64,000 nucleotides of DNA from Chitinophagales bacterium (GCA_041392475.1 JAWKLZ010000001.1:3410001-3474000); one strand, 5' to 3'; positions 1 to 10,176 are shown, counted from the first letter of the stretch. Translations and numbers: made by a program. The notes: generated by a model not told the origin, from the letters alone.

Positions 1-1
1 A

Positions 2-2218
2 ACACAAAGAACCAGTTATTCTGCCAACATTAACCAATCATTGTTCAACAATAAATTGGATGTAAATACCAGTTTGAAGGGTTCTTTTACCAAAGATCTA
101 TACGATGTTGGAGTAGTGGGAAGTGCTTTGAGTTTTGATCCCACTCAACCTGTTTTAGATCCAACAAATACTGAATTTGGTGGATATTTTGAGTATGGCA
201 ACATCAATGCGCCAAGAAATCCTATATCTGGAATCGAGCAGGTGAAAACTTCTGGTAAAACTTTCAGAAATATTGGTAGTTTGGCATTAGACTTGTACGG
301 ATTTGATTATGATAGAGTTATGTGAAAAGTGATTTGTTGTGTGCAATTATTTTCCTCTTGAAAAACATTTGTTATAATCAAAATATAGGACTCTTTTTCA
401 AAACATTTGTTTATGAGTGTTTTAAGCATAAAATAATAAATCATTAAATATTTTCAATAATTTATTATTCACTGATTATCGAGCCGAACAAGTCTATTGA
501 ACTATAAATTTGACGATTTAATCAACGGCCTGAGTGCCAAATTAAATTTGGCTTACGACATCGCAAATATTGAAAGAAAAAAATTCCAACCTACGACTTA
601 TGTAAACCAAAGTGTTTCAGATATAGATGGAGAGTTCCGTTCTGAAAATGCCACTCGAACCAGTGGTTTATTGGAAACTTACCTCAACTACAAAACCAAT
701 TTGGGAGATAATCACACCATTGATTTGACAGGAGGATACTCTTACCAAGAATGGGCTGAGGAGTATGCTTTCTTTAGAGGTGTAGATTTGACCACTGATG
801 TCTTTGGCATCAAGAATGCGAGAGCAGCTACCCGATTTTTGGATGTGGGTGACACCAACTTAGAGAACAAATTGATTTCTTTCTTCGGACGCTTGAACTA
901 CACGGTTATGGATCGTTACTTGTTCACCGTAAACTTCCGCCGAGACGGTTCTACCCGATTTGGACCAGACAACAGATGGGGTAATTTCCCTTCTTATGCC
1001 TTCGCTTGGCGCATTATGCAGGAAGATTTTGCATCAGGATTGGCCAATACTTTTTCTGATTTGAAATTGAGAGTAGGATATGGAACAATTGGTAATCAAG
1101 AAATTCCAAACTTTGCATACTTGGCCAAATACCGCTTGAGTCAGTCAGATGCGACCTATCAATTTGGAGATGATTTTATCTCTACTGCTCGACCTGACGG
1201 TTACGATCCTGGTTTGAAATGGGAAGAAACTACAACCCTCAATGTAGGTGTAGATTTTGGAGTTGCGAATGGTCGAATCAGTGGTTCAATTGAATACTAC
1301 AAAAAAACAACAGACGACTTACTATTCACTGTAACTGTACCCGCAGGTACCAACCTTACTGACCGAGTATTGACCAACATCGGTAAAGTCGAAAACAGAG
1401 GAATTGAAGTGGCTTTGGATGCTTATGTCATCAATACAGCTGATTTGTCTTGGAACGTAGGCGTGAATGCTGCAAGAAATTCCAATGAAGTATTGGCGAT
1501 TGACCGTGTGGATGGTCAAGGTCTTTTGACAGGTAATATTTCTGGTGGTGTGGGTAACAATATCCAAATCAACCAAGTAGGCTCACCTGTTCGTTCGTTC
1601 TATGTATTCCAACACAAACTGGACGCAAGTGGTAACCCTCTTAGAGACGGTGTGGACCACAACGAAGACGGAATTGCCAACAATGCTGACATCTACGAAG
1701 ATTTGAACAACGACGGTATGGTAAACGATTTGGACAAACGCATTTATGAAAAACCTGCTCCTGATTGGATTTTTGGTTTAACTTCCAGCGTTAATTACAA
1801 AGGCATAGACTTAGGTTTTACGCTACGTGCCAATGTTGGAAACTTTGTTTACAACAACAATGCGTCAAATAGAGGATATCTTGACAGAATTAATGAACTA
1901 GGCAATGATATCGTAAACAATGTCCATGAATCGGTCTTAGTTACCAACTTCAATAGACCACAATATTTCTCAGACTACTATATTCAAGACGCTTCTTTCC
2001 TTCGCATGGAAAACTTGACATTGGGATACACTATTCCTAACTTGCCAAATGGCATCAACTTGAGACTCTATGCGACTGGTCAAAACTTGTTTACGCTAAC
2101 CGAATACACAGGTACAGACCCAGAAGTTAGTTCAGGAGGTATTTCAGATCCAGGTATTGACAACAATCCTTATCCAAGAGCCAGAACCTTTATTTTTGGT
2201 TTGAACTTAGGATTGTAA
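2..2218 (+). pseudogene. susC: SusC/RagA-type TonB-dependent receptor, 5' truncated by window edge and split by an insertion
   Basis: C-terminal two-thirds of a SusC-family outer-membrane TonB-dependent transporter, which imports glycans or peptides with its SusD partner. The reading frame is open from base 2, so the true start lies upstream. It runs as a beta-barrel sequence to a TGA at 323-325 and resumes at 497 in the same frame, ending at 2218 with a typical SusC tail (NPYPRARTFIFGLNLGL). The break is caused by a 207-bp element at 289-495 plus a 3-bp target duplication. Removing 210 bp restores continuous sequence reading LALNYKFDDL, the usual strand pattern of this region. Unless the insert is lost, the product is truncated about 100 residues after the window starts. 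The susD-like and susE/F-like genes follow in the same direction. The SusC assignment is strong; the substrate is unknown. Confidence 0.9.
289..495. mobile_element. MITE-like 207-bp non-coding insertion in susC
   Basis: Terminal inverted repeats AGACTTGTACGG (289-300) and CCGAACAAGTCT (484-495) match at 11 of 12 positions, and similarity continues weakly inward. The element is flanked by a 3-bp direct repeat ATT (286-288 and 496-498), read as the target-site duplication. It has no coding capacity. Inside are a 10-bp stem AATAATAAAT/ATTTATTATT near the right end and two copies of a motif like AAAACATTTGTT. Precise removal of the element and one ATT repairs the host gene. A 3-bp duplication would fit mobilisation by an IS3-type transposase, but the family cannot be set from this copy alone. 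Confidence 0.8.
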
Positions 2219-2230
2219 GTCTATTTTAAT

Positions 2231-2263
2231 ATACCTCATAGGTTTTAAAAACCTATGAGGTAT
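2231..2263. terminator. 15-bp hairpin between susC and susD
   Basis: Perfect inverted repeat: arm 2231-2245 (ATACCTCATAGGTTT), 3-nt loop, arm 2249-2263. No clear U-tract follows, so it may act as a processing or attenuation hairpin within the sus operon or be one of the short palindromic repeats common in these genomes. Confidence 0.5.
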
Positions 2264-2392
2264 ATATAGGTCTTATCCCTTCAAAATTAACTTTTCGTAA
2301 GGGCTATGACACAACAACTATTTACAAATCACCGTCAATTTTGTTATTTTGTAGATAGTATTTCCTAAAGAAAATAAACAATATATAAAAAG

Positions 2393-3973
2393 ATGAAAAA
2401 AATATTTATTTACTCCTTGATGTCCCTATTTATTATGTTGGCATCTTGTACTGATCTGGATTTAGTACCAACTGATAGTACAACTCCCGATGTCTTTTTT
2501 GAAGACGAAAGTGCTTACCGTGCTTTCATTGCCAAAGTATATGCAGGACTTGCAGTAACAGGGCAAGATGGGCCTGCTGGTGAAGCAGACATTTCAAGTT
2601 TAGATGAAGGTTTCTCCAATTACCTTCGCCAATACTGGCAGTTACAAGAATTGACTACTGAAGAAGCTGTCATTGGATGGGGAGACGAAGGTCTGCCCGA
2701 TTTGCACAATCACACTTGGACTTCTGCGAATCAATTTGTAAGAGCGATGTATTACCGTATCTTTTTTCAAGTGTCTATGGCAAACGAGTTTTTGAGAGAA
2801 AGTACAGATGCCAAACTAAGCAGCAGAGACGTAAGTGCTGCCGTACAAGCAGATGTAAAAGAATACCGTGCAGAAGCTCGATTCCTACGTGCATTGAGTC
2901 TTTGGCATGGAATTGACCTATTTGGTGCGATTCCTTTCTATACCGAAGAATCAAGTATTGGTTCGGATGCTCCTGCACAAGCAGACCGCACAACAGTTTT
3001 CAACTTTATCGATAGTGAATTGAGTGCCATTGAAGCCGATATGGTACCAGCTGGCGCACAAGAATATGGCAGAGCAGACCGTGCTGCATTGTGGGCTTTG
3101 CAGGCTAAATTGTACTTGAATGCAGGTGTCTATACAGGAACTGACCGCAATACCGACTGTATAACAGCCTGTAAGAAAATCATTGATAGTGGTGTATATA
3201 GTCTTGATGAAACCTATCATGAGCTTTTCATGGCAGACAACAACAAATCAAATGAAATCATTTTTGCCATTCCTTTTGATGGTCTTAAAACCCAAACTTG
3301 GGGCGGTATGACCTACCTCACCCATGCACCTATTGGTGGTAGCATGGACGACAATCCTGAGCAATTTGGTGTGAATGGTGGATGGGGTGGTCTTAGAACG
3401 ACCAGTGCATTGGTTAATTTGTTCCCAGATGAAACAGGTGATATAGACGAAAGAGCTATTTTCTATACAGATGGGCAGAACAAAGAAATCAATGATATTG
3501 GTAGCTTCAACGATGGCTATGCAATCCCTAAATATGTGAATGTGACTTCGGAAGGAGAATTGGGTTCTGATTTGACCCACATTGATATAGATTATCCTAT
3601 GTTCCGCTTAGCAGATGTTTACTTGATGTATGCAGAAGCGGTTTTGAGAAATGGTTCTGGTGGAGATATGGCAACTGCTGTTGGCTACATCAACCAATTG
3701 AGAGAACGTGCCTATAATGACAACAGTGGCAATATTGCAGCAGGTGATATGACTTTGGATTTCATCTTGGACGAAAGAGGTAGAGAAATGTACTGGGAAG
3801 CGCACCGCCGAACAGACTTGATTCGCTTCAATTTGTTTACAGAGAACGGCGTATGGCCTTGGAAAGGCGGTGTTGCAGAAGGAAGAACTACTGAAAGCTT
3901 CCGAAATGTTTTACCGATTCCTTTTGCTGAATTGTTGGCAAATAAAAAATTGAGTCAAAATACGGGATATTAA
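2393..3973 (+). CDS. susD: SusD/RagB-family outer-membrane lipoprotein
   Basis: Surface lipoprotein that caps a SusC transporter and binds its substrate. The protein is 526 aa. It opens with a lipoprotein signal (MKKIFIYSLMSLFIMLASC, lipobox LASC with Cys19). N-terminal SusD-type sequence follows (DLDLVPTDSTTPDVFF, a long helical region with REFLRAL-like ARFLRALSLWHGIDLFGAIP), and the C-terminal RagB part has YPMFRLADVYLMYAEAVLR and ILDERGREMYWEAHRRTDLIRF. Length and motif order are normal for the family. It lies 175 bp after the broken susC and 70 bp before the susE/F-like gene, in one presumed operon. With its cognate SusC disrupted, this SusD may be without a working transporter in this strain. 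Confidence 0.95.
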   Translation: MKKIFIYSLMSLFIMLASCTDLDLVPTDSTTPDVFFEDESAYRAFIAKVYAGLAVTGQDGPAGEADISSLDEGFSNYLRQYWQLQELTTEEAVIGWGDEGLPDLHNHTWTSANQFVRAMYYRIFFQVSMANEFLRESTDAKLSSRDVSAAVQADVKEYRAEARFLRALSLWHGIDLFGAIPFYTEESSIGSDAPAQADRTTVFNFIDSELSAIEADMVPAGAQEYGRADRAALWALQAKLYLNAGVYTGTDRNTDCITACKKIIDSGVYSLDETYHELFMADNNKSNEIIFAIPFDGLKTQTWGGMTYLTHAPIGGSMDDNPEQFGVNGGWGGLRTTSALVNLFPDETGDIDERAIFYTDGQNKEINDIGSFNDGYAIPKYVNVTSEGELGSDLTHIDIDYPMFRLADVYLMYAEAVLRNGSGGDMATAVGYINQLRERAYNDNSGNIAAGDMTLDFILDERGREMYWEAHRRTDLIRFNLFTENGVWPWKGGVAEGRTTESFRNVLPIPFAELLANKKLSQNTGY

Positions 3974-3978
3974 TTTAT

Positions 3979-4016
3979 AAGTATCGGATACCTTGAAGGT
4001 ATCCGATACTTCAATT
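3979..4016. terminator. 16-bp hairpin with T-rich tail between susD and susE-like gene
   Basis: Perfect stem AAGTATCGGATACCTT (3979-3994), 2-nt spacer GA, and complementary arm 3997-4012, followed by CAATTTTTAATT. This could be a partial terminator lowering expression of the downstream gene. Confidence 0.5.
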
Positions 4017-4042
4017 TTTAATTCAAACAATCAAATTATAAA

Positions 4043-5899
4043 ATGAAAAATATCAAATTAATTTTAACACTTTTCATCGGAGTGTTGGTCTTTTTCGGTT
4101 GTGAAAAAGACGAAATTGACCGAGCAGCACTCACTGATTTCCCCCCTGGCATATTGAGCGTTAGTCCAGCGGATGCATCGAAAGTGGTTTTGGGAGGCTT
4201 CGATATAGTAGTCCATTTTGTAGATGGCTCTGTTTCTCCTTTGGCGAGTGCAACTGTTAAACTTTCGGATGCTGCGGGTACGGAGTTGACTTCCGCCACA
4301 AAATCTCTATCTGGTACTGCTGATTCATTGGTCATTGCAGGTGATAGCTTCAATGCAGATTCTTTGGAGGTAGGTTCCTATCAAATCACCGTCAATGTGA
4401 CCGATTCAAAAGGTCAATCATTGGATCGTACTATCAATTTTGAAATTACTGCTTCTTTATATGCAGCCGTATTAGACGAACTATACTTGGCAGGTGGCTA
4501 CAATGGATGGGGAGCAGATGCTTTTGAATTGGTAGCTGACAATACATGGGAGCTGAAAGGAGTGAACTTAGAAGGAGGTGCATGGAAATTGAAAAACTGT
4601 GTCAGTTGGTGTATGGACGATTGGGGAGATAGCGACTGCAACGGAGTTGTTGAATTGACAACTGGTGGCGGTCCTGACACAAATTGTGGATATACAGGCG
4701 AAGTCAATTTCCGCTTCAATGATGCAACTTTGGCTTATACACTCACTCCTACTGTCAGCCTTGAAGGAAACCTTCAAAGTTTGTATCTACATGGCAATTT
4801 CAATGATTTTGAAGGCAATCAATATACTTTCAACCAAACTGAAGACAATACTTGGGTTTTGAACGAAATCGCATTGGTTCCTGGCGACCGTTTCCGTTTT
4901 TCGGAACAGCCTTTTTCTATGGGTAAACTCTATGGAGCTTCTGAAGAGGATGGTATTGCAGCAGAATTTGGTCCAAACATCGTTTTTGGCATGGATGAAG
5001 CCTACTACAAAGTGACTTTCAATGACAAAACTTTGGCATACAGTTTTGAATATGTGCGAGATGTGCCAAAAATCGAAACACTGGCAATCATCGGCTCGGC
5101 TACTCCAAATGGTTGGAATGACCCCGATACTGATATGAGCGATGAGGATGGGGATGGTATCTATACACTTACGGCTGCTCTGATGGAGGGGGAAATTAAG
5201 TTTAGAGCCAATAACGAATGGGCTGGTCTTGATTGGGGAGGTGCCGACTTTCCAAGTGGTGTAGGTGTTCAAGGAGGTGGCAACATCGTTGTGGAACCTG
5301 GTTTTTACAACATCACCTTCAATTCCAATACGTTAGAGTACAGTTTTGAAGTGGCTACTTTAGGTGTGATTGGCTCAGCAACCCCTGGTGGATGGGATGC
5401 AGAAACCAGGATGAAGCACGTTGGCGGCGGGATCTATCGAATGGTGCTTGGTCTGAATGATGGCGAAGCCAAATTTAGAGGGAACAATGACTGGCCTATC
5501 AACTGGGGTTCTGGCGATTTTCCTGTTGGTTTGGGTACACAAGACGGTTCAAATATTCCTGTCAGCAAAGGGCTTTACATGATCAGTATCAACGCCTTAA
5601 CGGGTGATTACAGCTTTGGCCCTGCAACAGTGGGTATTATTGGTGACGCAACTCCTGGTGGATGGGGCGAAGATACCGATATGACGGTTGATGCAGACAA
5701 TCCTGCTATCTTGAGAGGTACGTTTGACTTGGTGGATGGTGAAGCCAAATTTAGAGCCAACAATGACTGGCCCATCAACTGGGGTGCAGGTGATTTCCCT
5801 TCTGGTGTAGGTACGCTTGATGGTTCAAATATTCCTGTTTCGGCTGGTACTTACAATGTTACTTTCAATGTGAATACGGGAGAATATTCTTTTGAGTAA
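4043..5899 (+). CDS. SusE/SusF-like surface glycan-binding lipoprotein
   Basis: Predicted outer-membrane lipoprotein of 618 aa (MKNIKLILTLFIGVLVFFGC, lipobox FFGC, Cys20) that would hold glycan at the cell surface for the neighbouring SusC/D. After an N-terminal Ig-like segment (about residues 35-135) it carries a row of five starch-binding-type modules. The first two are recognisable by LYLAGGYNGWGAD and LYLHGNFNDFEG. The last three are near-copies marked by IGSATPNGWN, IGSATPGGWD and IGDATPGGWG, each followed by an EIKFRANNEW/AKFRANNDW-like strand and a GVGTQDGSNIPV-like loop. Tandem modules of this kind are typical of SusE/SusF. It is the third gene of the sus-like operon. The exact sugar cannot be inferred and no glycoside hydrolase is seen nearby. 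Confidence 0.85.
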   Translation: MKNIKLILTLFIGVLVFFGCEKDEIDRAALTDFPPGILSVSPADASKVVLGGFDIVVHFVDGSVSPLASATVKLSDAAGTELTSATKSLSGTADSLVIAGDSFNADSLEVGSYQITVNVTDSKGQSLDRTINFEITASLYAAVLDELYLAGGYNGWGADAFELVADNTWELKGVNLEGGAWKLKNCVSWCMDDWGDSDCNGVVELTTGGGPDTNCGYTGEVNFRFNDATLAYTLTPTVSLEGNLQSLYLHGNFNDFEGNQYTFNQTEDNTWVLNEIALVPGDRFRFSEQPFSMGKLYGASEEDGIAAEFGPNIVFGMDEAYYKVTFNDKTLAYSFEYVRDVPKIETLAIIGSATPNGWNDPDTDMSDEDGDGIYTLTAALMEGEIKFRANNEWAGLDWGGADFPSGVGVQGGGNIVVEPGFYNITFNSNTLEYSFEVATLGVIGSATPGGWDAETRMKHVGGGIYRMVLGLNDGEAKFRGNNDWPINWGSGDFPVGLGTQDGSNIPVSKGLYMISINALTGDYSFGPATVGIIGDATPGGWGEDTDMTVDADNPAILRGTFDLVDGEAKFRANNDWPINWGAGDFPSGVGTLDGSNIPVSAGTYNVTFNVNTGEYSFE

Positions 5900-5950
5900 A
5901 TACGACTGACGTTTTTTACAAAACAAGGTCGTTTGGCTGCAATAAATGAA

Positions 5951-5990
5951 AAAGGCTGTTTTACTTTTGGAGTAAGACAGCCTTTTTTTA
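5951..5990 (+). terminator. Rho-independent terminator of the sus-like operon
   Basis: Stem AAAGGCTGTTTTAC (5951-5964) pairs with GTAAGACAGCCTTT (5972-5985) and is followed by a T-run, 50 bp after the stop of the SusE/F-like gene. Confidence 0.85.
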
Positions 5991-6052
5991 TTTACCTTTA
6001 GCTTTAAAAATGGTTTCCAAACCCTGATTCTTCCAATTGAAATCCCAAACCC

Positions 6053-6685
6053 TTGAAAAAACTACACTTCTTCCTCCTCGCCCTTCTCGCTTCAATGATA
6101 GGCATTTATCCCCTACTCTATTTTGTAGTCGACATGTCAAATGAAGGTTTACTTGGTGGAAAACCACCCCAACTTTTTCAAAATCACCTCTGGCATTTTT
6201 TATTCTATACCCACATCGCTTTGGGAGGAATTGCCTTGCTCACAGGTTGGTCTCAATTCAGTGAAAAATTGCGGAAGAAAAGATTGAATTTACACCGTAA
6301 TCTGGGCAAAATCTATGTCATTTCAGTTTTGTTGAGTGGCATTGCAGGACTTTACATCGCTTTGTATGCAACAGGTGGAATCATTACAATTCTCGGCTTT
6401 GCTACCCTTGCCGTATTGTGGCTTTTCACAACCTTCAAAGCATATACTGCTATACAACAAAAACAAATAACTGCTCACCAACAATGGATGATTCGGAGTT
6501 ATGCCTTGACATTCGGAGCAGTCACACTTAGAATTTGGCTACCTTTCCTGCAAGGGGTTTTGGGAATGACCTTTATCAATGCTTATTTAATCGTTGCTTG
6601 GTTGGCTTGGATTCCCAACTTGTTGTTTGCGGAGTGGTTAGTGAGGAAGGACGAGCTTCTGGAATATGGCAAAAAGTTTGATTAA
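6053..6685 (+). CDS. DUF2306-type integral membrane protein
   Basis: A 210-aa membrane protein with about five to six hydrophobic helices: residues 5-27, 48-66, 84-105, 109-128, and two near 150-195. The histidine-rich spots YTHIALGGIALLTGW, NLHRNLGKIYVISVLLSG and AHQQWMIRSYALTFGAVTLRIW are the pattern of DUF2306/cytochrome-b-like small membrane proteins, where the paired histidines may bind a metal or heme. The start is a TTG at 6053 (LKKLHFFLL); no better ATG lies upstream. It stands alone between the sus terminator and the cyclase gene. Function unknown. Confidence 0.7.
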   Translation: MKKLHFFLLALLASMIGIYPLLYFVVDMSNEGLLGGKPPQLFQNHLWHFLFYTHIALGGIALLTGWSQFSEKLRKKRLNLHRNLGKIYVISVLLSGIAGLYIALYATGGIITILGFATLAVLWLFTTFKAYTAIQQKQITAHQQWMIRSYALTFGAVTLRIWLPFLQGVLGMTFINAYLIVAWLAWIPNLLFAEWLVRKDELLEYGKKFD

Positions 6686-6732
6686 ATGGTCAAAAATTTT
6701 TATTTTTAGTTTTTCAATGATTTTTTGATTCC

Positions 6733-9066
6733 ATGAAACAAAATAAAACTCGCCGACTTGCTGCCATCATGTTTACCGACATTGTGGGTTACACTGCGTT
6801 GATGCAACAGGACGAAGGTACTGCTGCAAAGGTAAGAATGATCCATAGAAAAGAGTTTGAACGTTGTCACCAACTCTACAATGGTGAAATATTGCAGTAC
6901 TTTGGTGATGGCACATTGAGTGTTTTTCAGAGTTGCGTTGAAGCAGTAGAATGCGCTATTTCATTACAAAAATCTTTGAATCAAGAAATTGCAATTCCAC
7001 TTCGTATTGGCTTGCATGTGGGAGATATTGTTTTTGATGGAACAGAAGTATATGGTGATGGGGTCAATTTGGCTTCTCGAATAGAGGGCATGGGGATTGG
7101 AGGTGGAATATTGCTATCTGGAAAACTAAACGATGATCTCAAAAATCATCCCCAAATTTCAACTTCGTCTTTGGGCTATTTTGAATTGAAGAATATAAAA
7201 AAGCCGGTTGAGGTTTTTTCTGTGACCAATGAAGGTATTAACGTTCCTGCAAGATTTGAATTAAAAGGGAAACAAAAAAAGATACTTAAAACCATTGCTG
7301 TTCTTCCTTTTGTGAATATGAGTTCTGATAAAGAAAACGAATATTTCAGTGATGGGGTGACAGAAGAAATCATCAATGCCTTATCAAAAATAAATAGCTT
7401 AAAAGTAACCTCTCGTACTTCGTCTTTTTTCTTTAAAAACAAAAAGATACCTATTCGACAAATCGGGGAGGAACTGAATGTGGCAATCATTTTAGAAGGA
7501 AGTATTCGTTTGGCAAAAAATAAGGTGCGAATCACTGCACAGTTGATTGATGTGACTGATGATTTTCATTTTTGGTCTGAAACTTTTGACCGTTCGCTGG
7601 AAGATATTTTTGAAGTACAGGATGAAATCAGTCTATTGATTGCAGATAAACTCAGAGAACATTTAGGACATTTCGACATTGAAGATCACTTGGTAGATGC
7701 GCCGGAGGTAAATGTTGACGTTTACAAGCGCTACTTGAAAAGCAGGTATTATTTATTGAAAATGACCAAGCCTGACCTTGAAAAAGGCATGCAAATTTTA
7801 GAAGCCATCATCAAAGAACAACCCAAATTTGCACTTGCTTATTTGGGAATACATTTAGGATATACCCTATTGGGTACAATTGGTTTGATGCCTGCTAAAG
7901 ATGCTTTTGGAGAAGGGCAAATTTATTTAGACAAAGCCATTGAGATAGATGAGAATTTACATGAATGTCAACTTCAACTTTCCTACATTTATTTCCTTCA
8001 AAAATGGGATTTGACATCCGCTTATAAACATTTGCAGAAAGCGTTTACAATTCGTCCAACGGTTGAGTATTACCAAAGTATGGCTTCCTTATTGGTTGCC
8101 GAGGGAAAAACTGCGGCCGCTTTTCATTATATAGACACCGCTTTACAACTCGATCCTTTTTCCGCCATCAATTACCACTTGAAGGGGTTTATTTTCTATA
8201 CCCAAGAAAAATATGACCAAGCCATTGAATGGTTTCAAAAGAGTGTAGAATTGAAAACCAACTTTGTCATTTCAAATTTATATTGGGGTCAATCGCTTTT
8301 GTTGATGAATCGTCTGGAAGAAGGATTGTCGTTCTTTCAGAGTCTTCCTTCAGATGAATCCAGAGATGTGATGAAGCTTGGAGGTACGACACTTGCCTAT
8401 GCTGCATTGGGAGATAAAACAAAGGCAAAAAAAGGAATTGCAAAATTGGAGATGGCTCTTCAATCAGAGTTTATGGAAAGGGCCATCAATTTTCTTATCA
8501 CTTGTCATACTTTTTTGGGAAATCTTACTGAGGCACTTCAATTGGTCAGTCAAGGAATAGAGTACCGTTTACCAATGGTGGTGTATATGAACGTTGAGCC
8601 AACGCTCAAACCACTTCGCTCACTTCCTCATTTTCAATCTTTGATGTATCAGGTGTTGGGTGAAGGAAGCAGTTTTGATGTGTCCACAAGTAAATATAAA
8701 AAGTCATTGATAGACCAAGAATTAATGGCGGAGTACAAACAAAGATTGGACAAACTAATGAAGGAAGAAAAACCTTTTCTCGACCCTCATCTAAGCCTTC
8801 GTAGCCTTGCTCAAATGATGAATATGCCTCCCAATCAACTATCTCAATTAATGAACGAAGAAATGAACAAGAATTTCTCAGAATATATCAATACCTACCG
8901 AGTGGAGGACTTCAAACTCAAAGCTGCAGACCCTTCTTATCAACACTTAACTATCCTTGGTCTGGCTTTTGAAAGTGGCTTCAATTCAAAGACAGTCTTC
9001 AATACTTTCTTCAAAAAAATGATAGGTAAAACACCAAGTGCCTATTGGAAGGAAGTTGTGAGATAA
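6733..9066 (+). CDS. Class III nucleotide cyclase - TolB-like - TPR - AraC HTH fusion regulator
   Basis: A 777-aa multidomain signalling protein. Residues 1-165 are a class III adenylate/guanylate cyclase domain (RLAAIMFTDIVGYTALM with a metal-binding Asp, then YFGDGTLSVF and GDGVNLASRIEG), so it looks catalytically intact. Residues 185-310 match the TolB/FlgO-like domain often fused to these cyclases (IAVLPFVNMSSDKENEYFSDG, NVAIILEGSIR, FHFWSETFDRSLEDIF). Residues 330-640 hold several TPR units. The last 100 residues are an AraC-type helix-turn-helix (INTYRVEDFKLKAADPSY, LTILGLAFESGFNSKTVFNTFFKKMIGKTPSAYWKE). It has no membrane segment. The combination suggests a cytosolic sensor that makes a cyclic nucleotide and binds DNA in one chain. 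The domain calls are clear; the regulated genes are unknown. Confidence 0.88.
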   Translation: MKQNKTRRLAAIMFTDIVGYTALMQQDEGTAAKVRMIHRKEFERCHQLYNGEILQYFGDGTLSVFQSCVEAVECAISLQKSLNQEIAIPLRIGLHVGDIVFDGTEVYGDGVNLASRIEGMGIGGGILLSGKLNDDLKNHPQISTSSLGYFELKNIKKPVEVFSVTNEGINVPARFELKGKQKKILKTIAVLPFVNMSSDKENEYFSDGVTEEIINALSKINSLKVTSRTSSFFFKNKKIPIRQIGEELNVAIILEGSIRLAKNKVRITAQLIDVTDDFHFWSETFDRSLEDIFEVQDEISLLIADKLREHLGHFDIEDHLVDAPEVNVDVYKRYLKSRYYLLKMTKPDLEKGMQILEAIIKEQPKFALAYLGIHLGYTLLGTIGLMPAKDAFGEGQIYLDKAIEIDENLHECQLQLSYIYFLQKWDLTSAYKHLQKAFTIRPTVEYYQSMASLLVAEGKTAAAFHYIDTALQLDPFSAINYHLKGFIFYTQEKYDQAIEWFQKSVELKTNFVISNLYWGQSLLLMNRLEEGLSFFQSLPSDESRDVMKLGGTTLAYAALGDKTKAKKGIAKLEMALQSEFMERAINFLITCHTFLGNLTEALQLVSQGIEYRLPMVVYMNVEPTLKPLRSLPHFQSLMYQVLGEGSSFDVSTSKYKKSLIDQELMAEYKQRLDKLMKEEKPFLDPHLSLRSLAQMMNMPPNQLSQLMNEEMNKNFSEYINTYRVEDFKLKAADPSYQHLTILGLAFESGFNSKTVFNTFFKKMIGKTPSAYWKEVVR

Positions 9067-9189
9067 ATGATGGTAAATTGGTTCGGGTTTCTAAATCAGA
9101 ACTATTTACACAGAGGCTTCATTTACCTTTGCAGTATGAAAAGTAGAAGATACTATTTCATGTATTTTTTTTAACTTAACTCTTAGTAA

Positions 9190-10176
9190 ATGAATTCCAA
9201 TAAAATGAAAGCCATAGTATGTACGCAATACGGCTCAACAGATGTTTTACAAGTACAAGAAGTAGATAAACCAACTCCAAAAGAAAATGAAATTTTGATA
9301 AAAATATCTGCTTCCTCTATTACAACAGCAGATACCATGATGCGAAGAGGAACACCTTTGTATGGCAGGTTATTTATTGGATTAACCAAACCCAAACACC
9401 CGATTACAGGAACAGGTTTTGCGGGTGTAATAGAATCCGTGGGAAAAGCAGTCACATTGTTCAAAGAAGGAGATGAAGTTTTTGGAGAAACAACTTTGGG
9501 GTTTGGCACAAATGCTGAGTATGTCTGCATTGCAGAAGATGGATTGCTTACTAAAAAGCCTTCAAACATTACCTTTGAAGAAGCAGCTACTGTTTGTGAC
9601 GGTGCTTTGACTTCTTTAAATTTTCTTCAAAATATTGCCAAAATTCAGCGTGGACAATCTATATTAATCAATGGCGCATCTGGAAGTTTGGGAACATCCG
9701 CAGTACAACTCGCCAAACAATTTGGGGTAATAGTAACAGGAGTGTGTAGTAGTTCTAATGTGGAGATGGTGAAAGCATTGGGAGCAGATGAGGTAATTGA
9801 TCATACAAAAACAGATTTTACAAAAAATGGAAAAACCTACGATGTGGTTTTCGATACCATAGGTAAAAGTTCATTCTCCTACTGCAAAAAATCATTGAGC
9901 GAAAATGGGTTATACATTTCACCTGTTTTAAGTATATCGCTTCTCTTTCAAATGTTGTGGACTTCAAAGATGAGCCGCAAAAAAGCTCTATTTTCGGCTA
10001 CGGGTTTGTTACCTATCCCTGAACTCAGCATCATGCTTCGAAAACTAAAAGAGCTACTTGAAGCAAATAAATTATCAATGCTGATAGATAAAAAGTACAA
10101 TTTGGAGCAAGTTGCTGAAGCACATAAATACATTGATACAGGGCGGAAGAAGGGAAATGTAGTAGCGATTTGTTGA
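9190..10176 (+). CDS. Zinc-independent MDR / quinone-oxidoreductase-like NAD(P)-dependent dehydrogenase
   Basis: A 328-aa medium-chain dehydrogenase/reductase. The N-terminal GroES-like domain reads MKAIVCTQYGSTDVLQVQEVDKPTP. The Rossmann domain has ILINGASGSLGTSAVQLAKQFG, the AxGxxG-type NADPH-binding motif of the zeta-crystallin/quinone oxidoreductase branch. The usual structural-zinc cysteine cluster is absent, as in that branch. The annotated ATG (9190) gives MNSNKMKAIV; the ATG at 9205 (MKAIV) matches the family start better. A TACCTTTG box at 9124-9131 resembles a Bacteroidota -7 element, though no clear -33 TTTG is seen. The substrate is not predictable. Confidence 0.85.
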   Translation: MNSNKMKAIVCTQYGSTDVLQVQEVDKPTPKENEILIKISASSITTADTMMRRGTPLYGRLFIGLTKPKHPITGTGFAGVIESVGKAVTLFKEGDEVFGETTLGFGTNAEYVCIAEDGLLTKKPSNITFEEAATVCDGALTSLNFLQNIAKIQRGQSILINGASGSLGTSAVQLAKQFGVIVTGVCSSSNVEMVKALGADEVIDHTKTDFTKNGKTYDVVFDTIGKSSFSYCKKSLSENGLYISPVLSISLLFQMLWTSKMSRKKALFSATGLLPIPELSIMLRKLKELLEANKLSMLIDKKYNLEQVAEAHKYIDTGRKKGNVVAIC

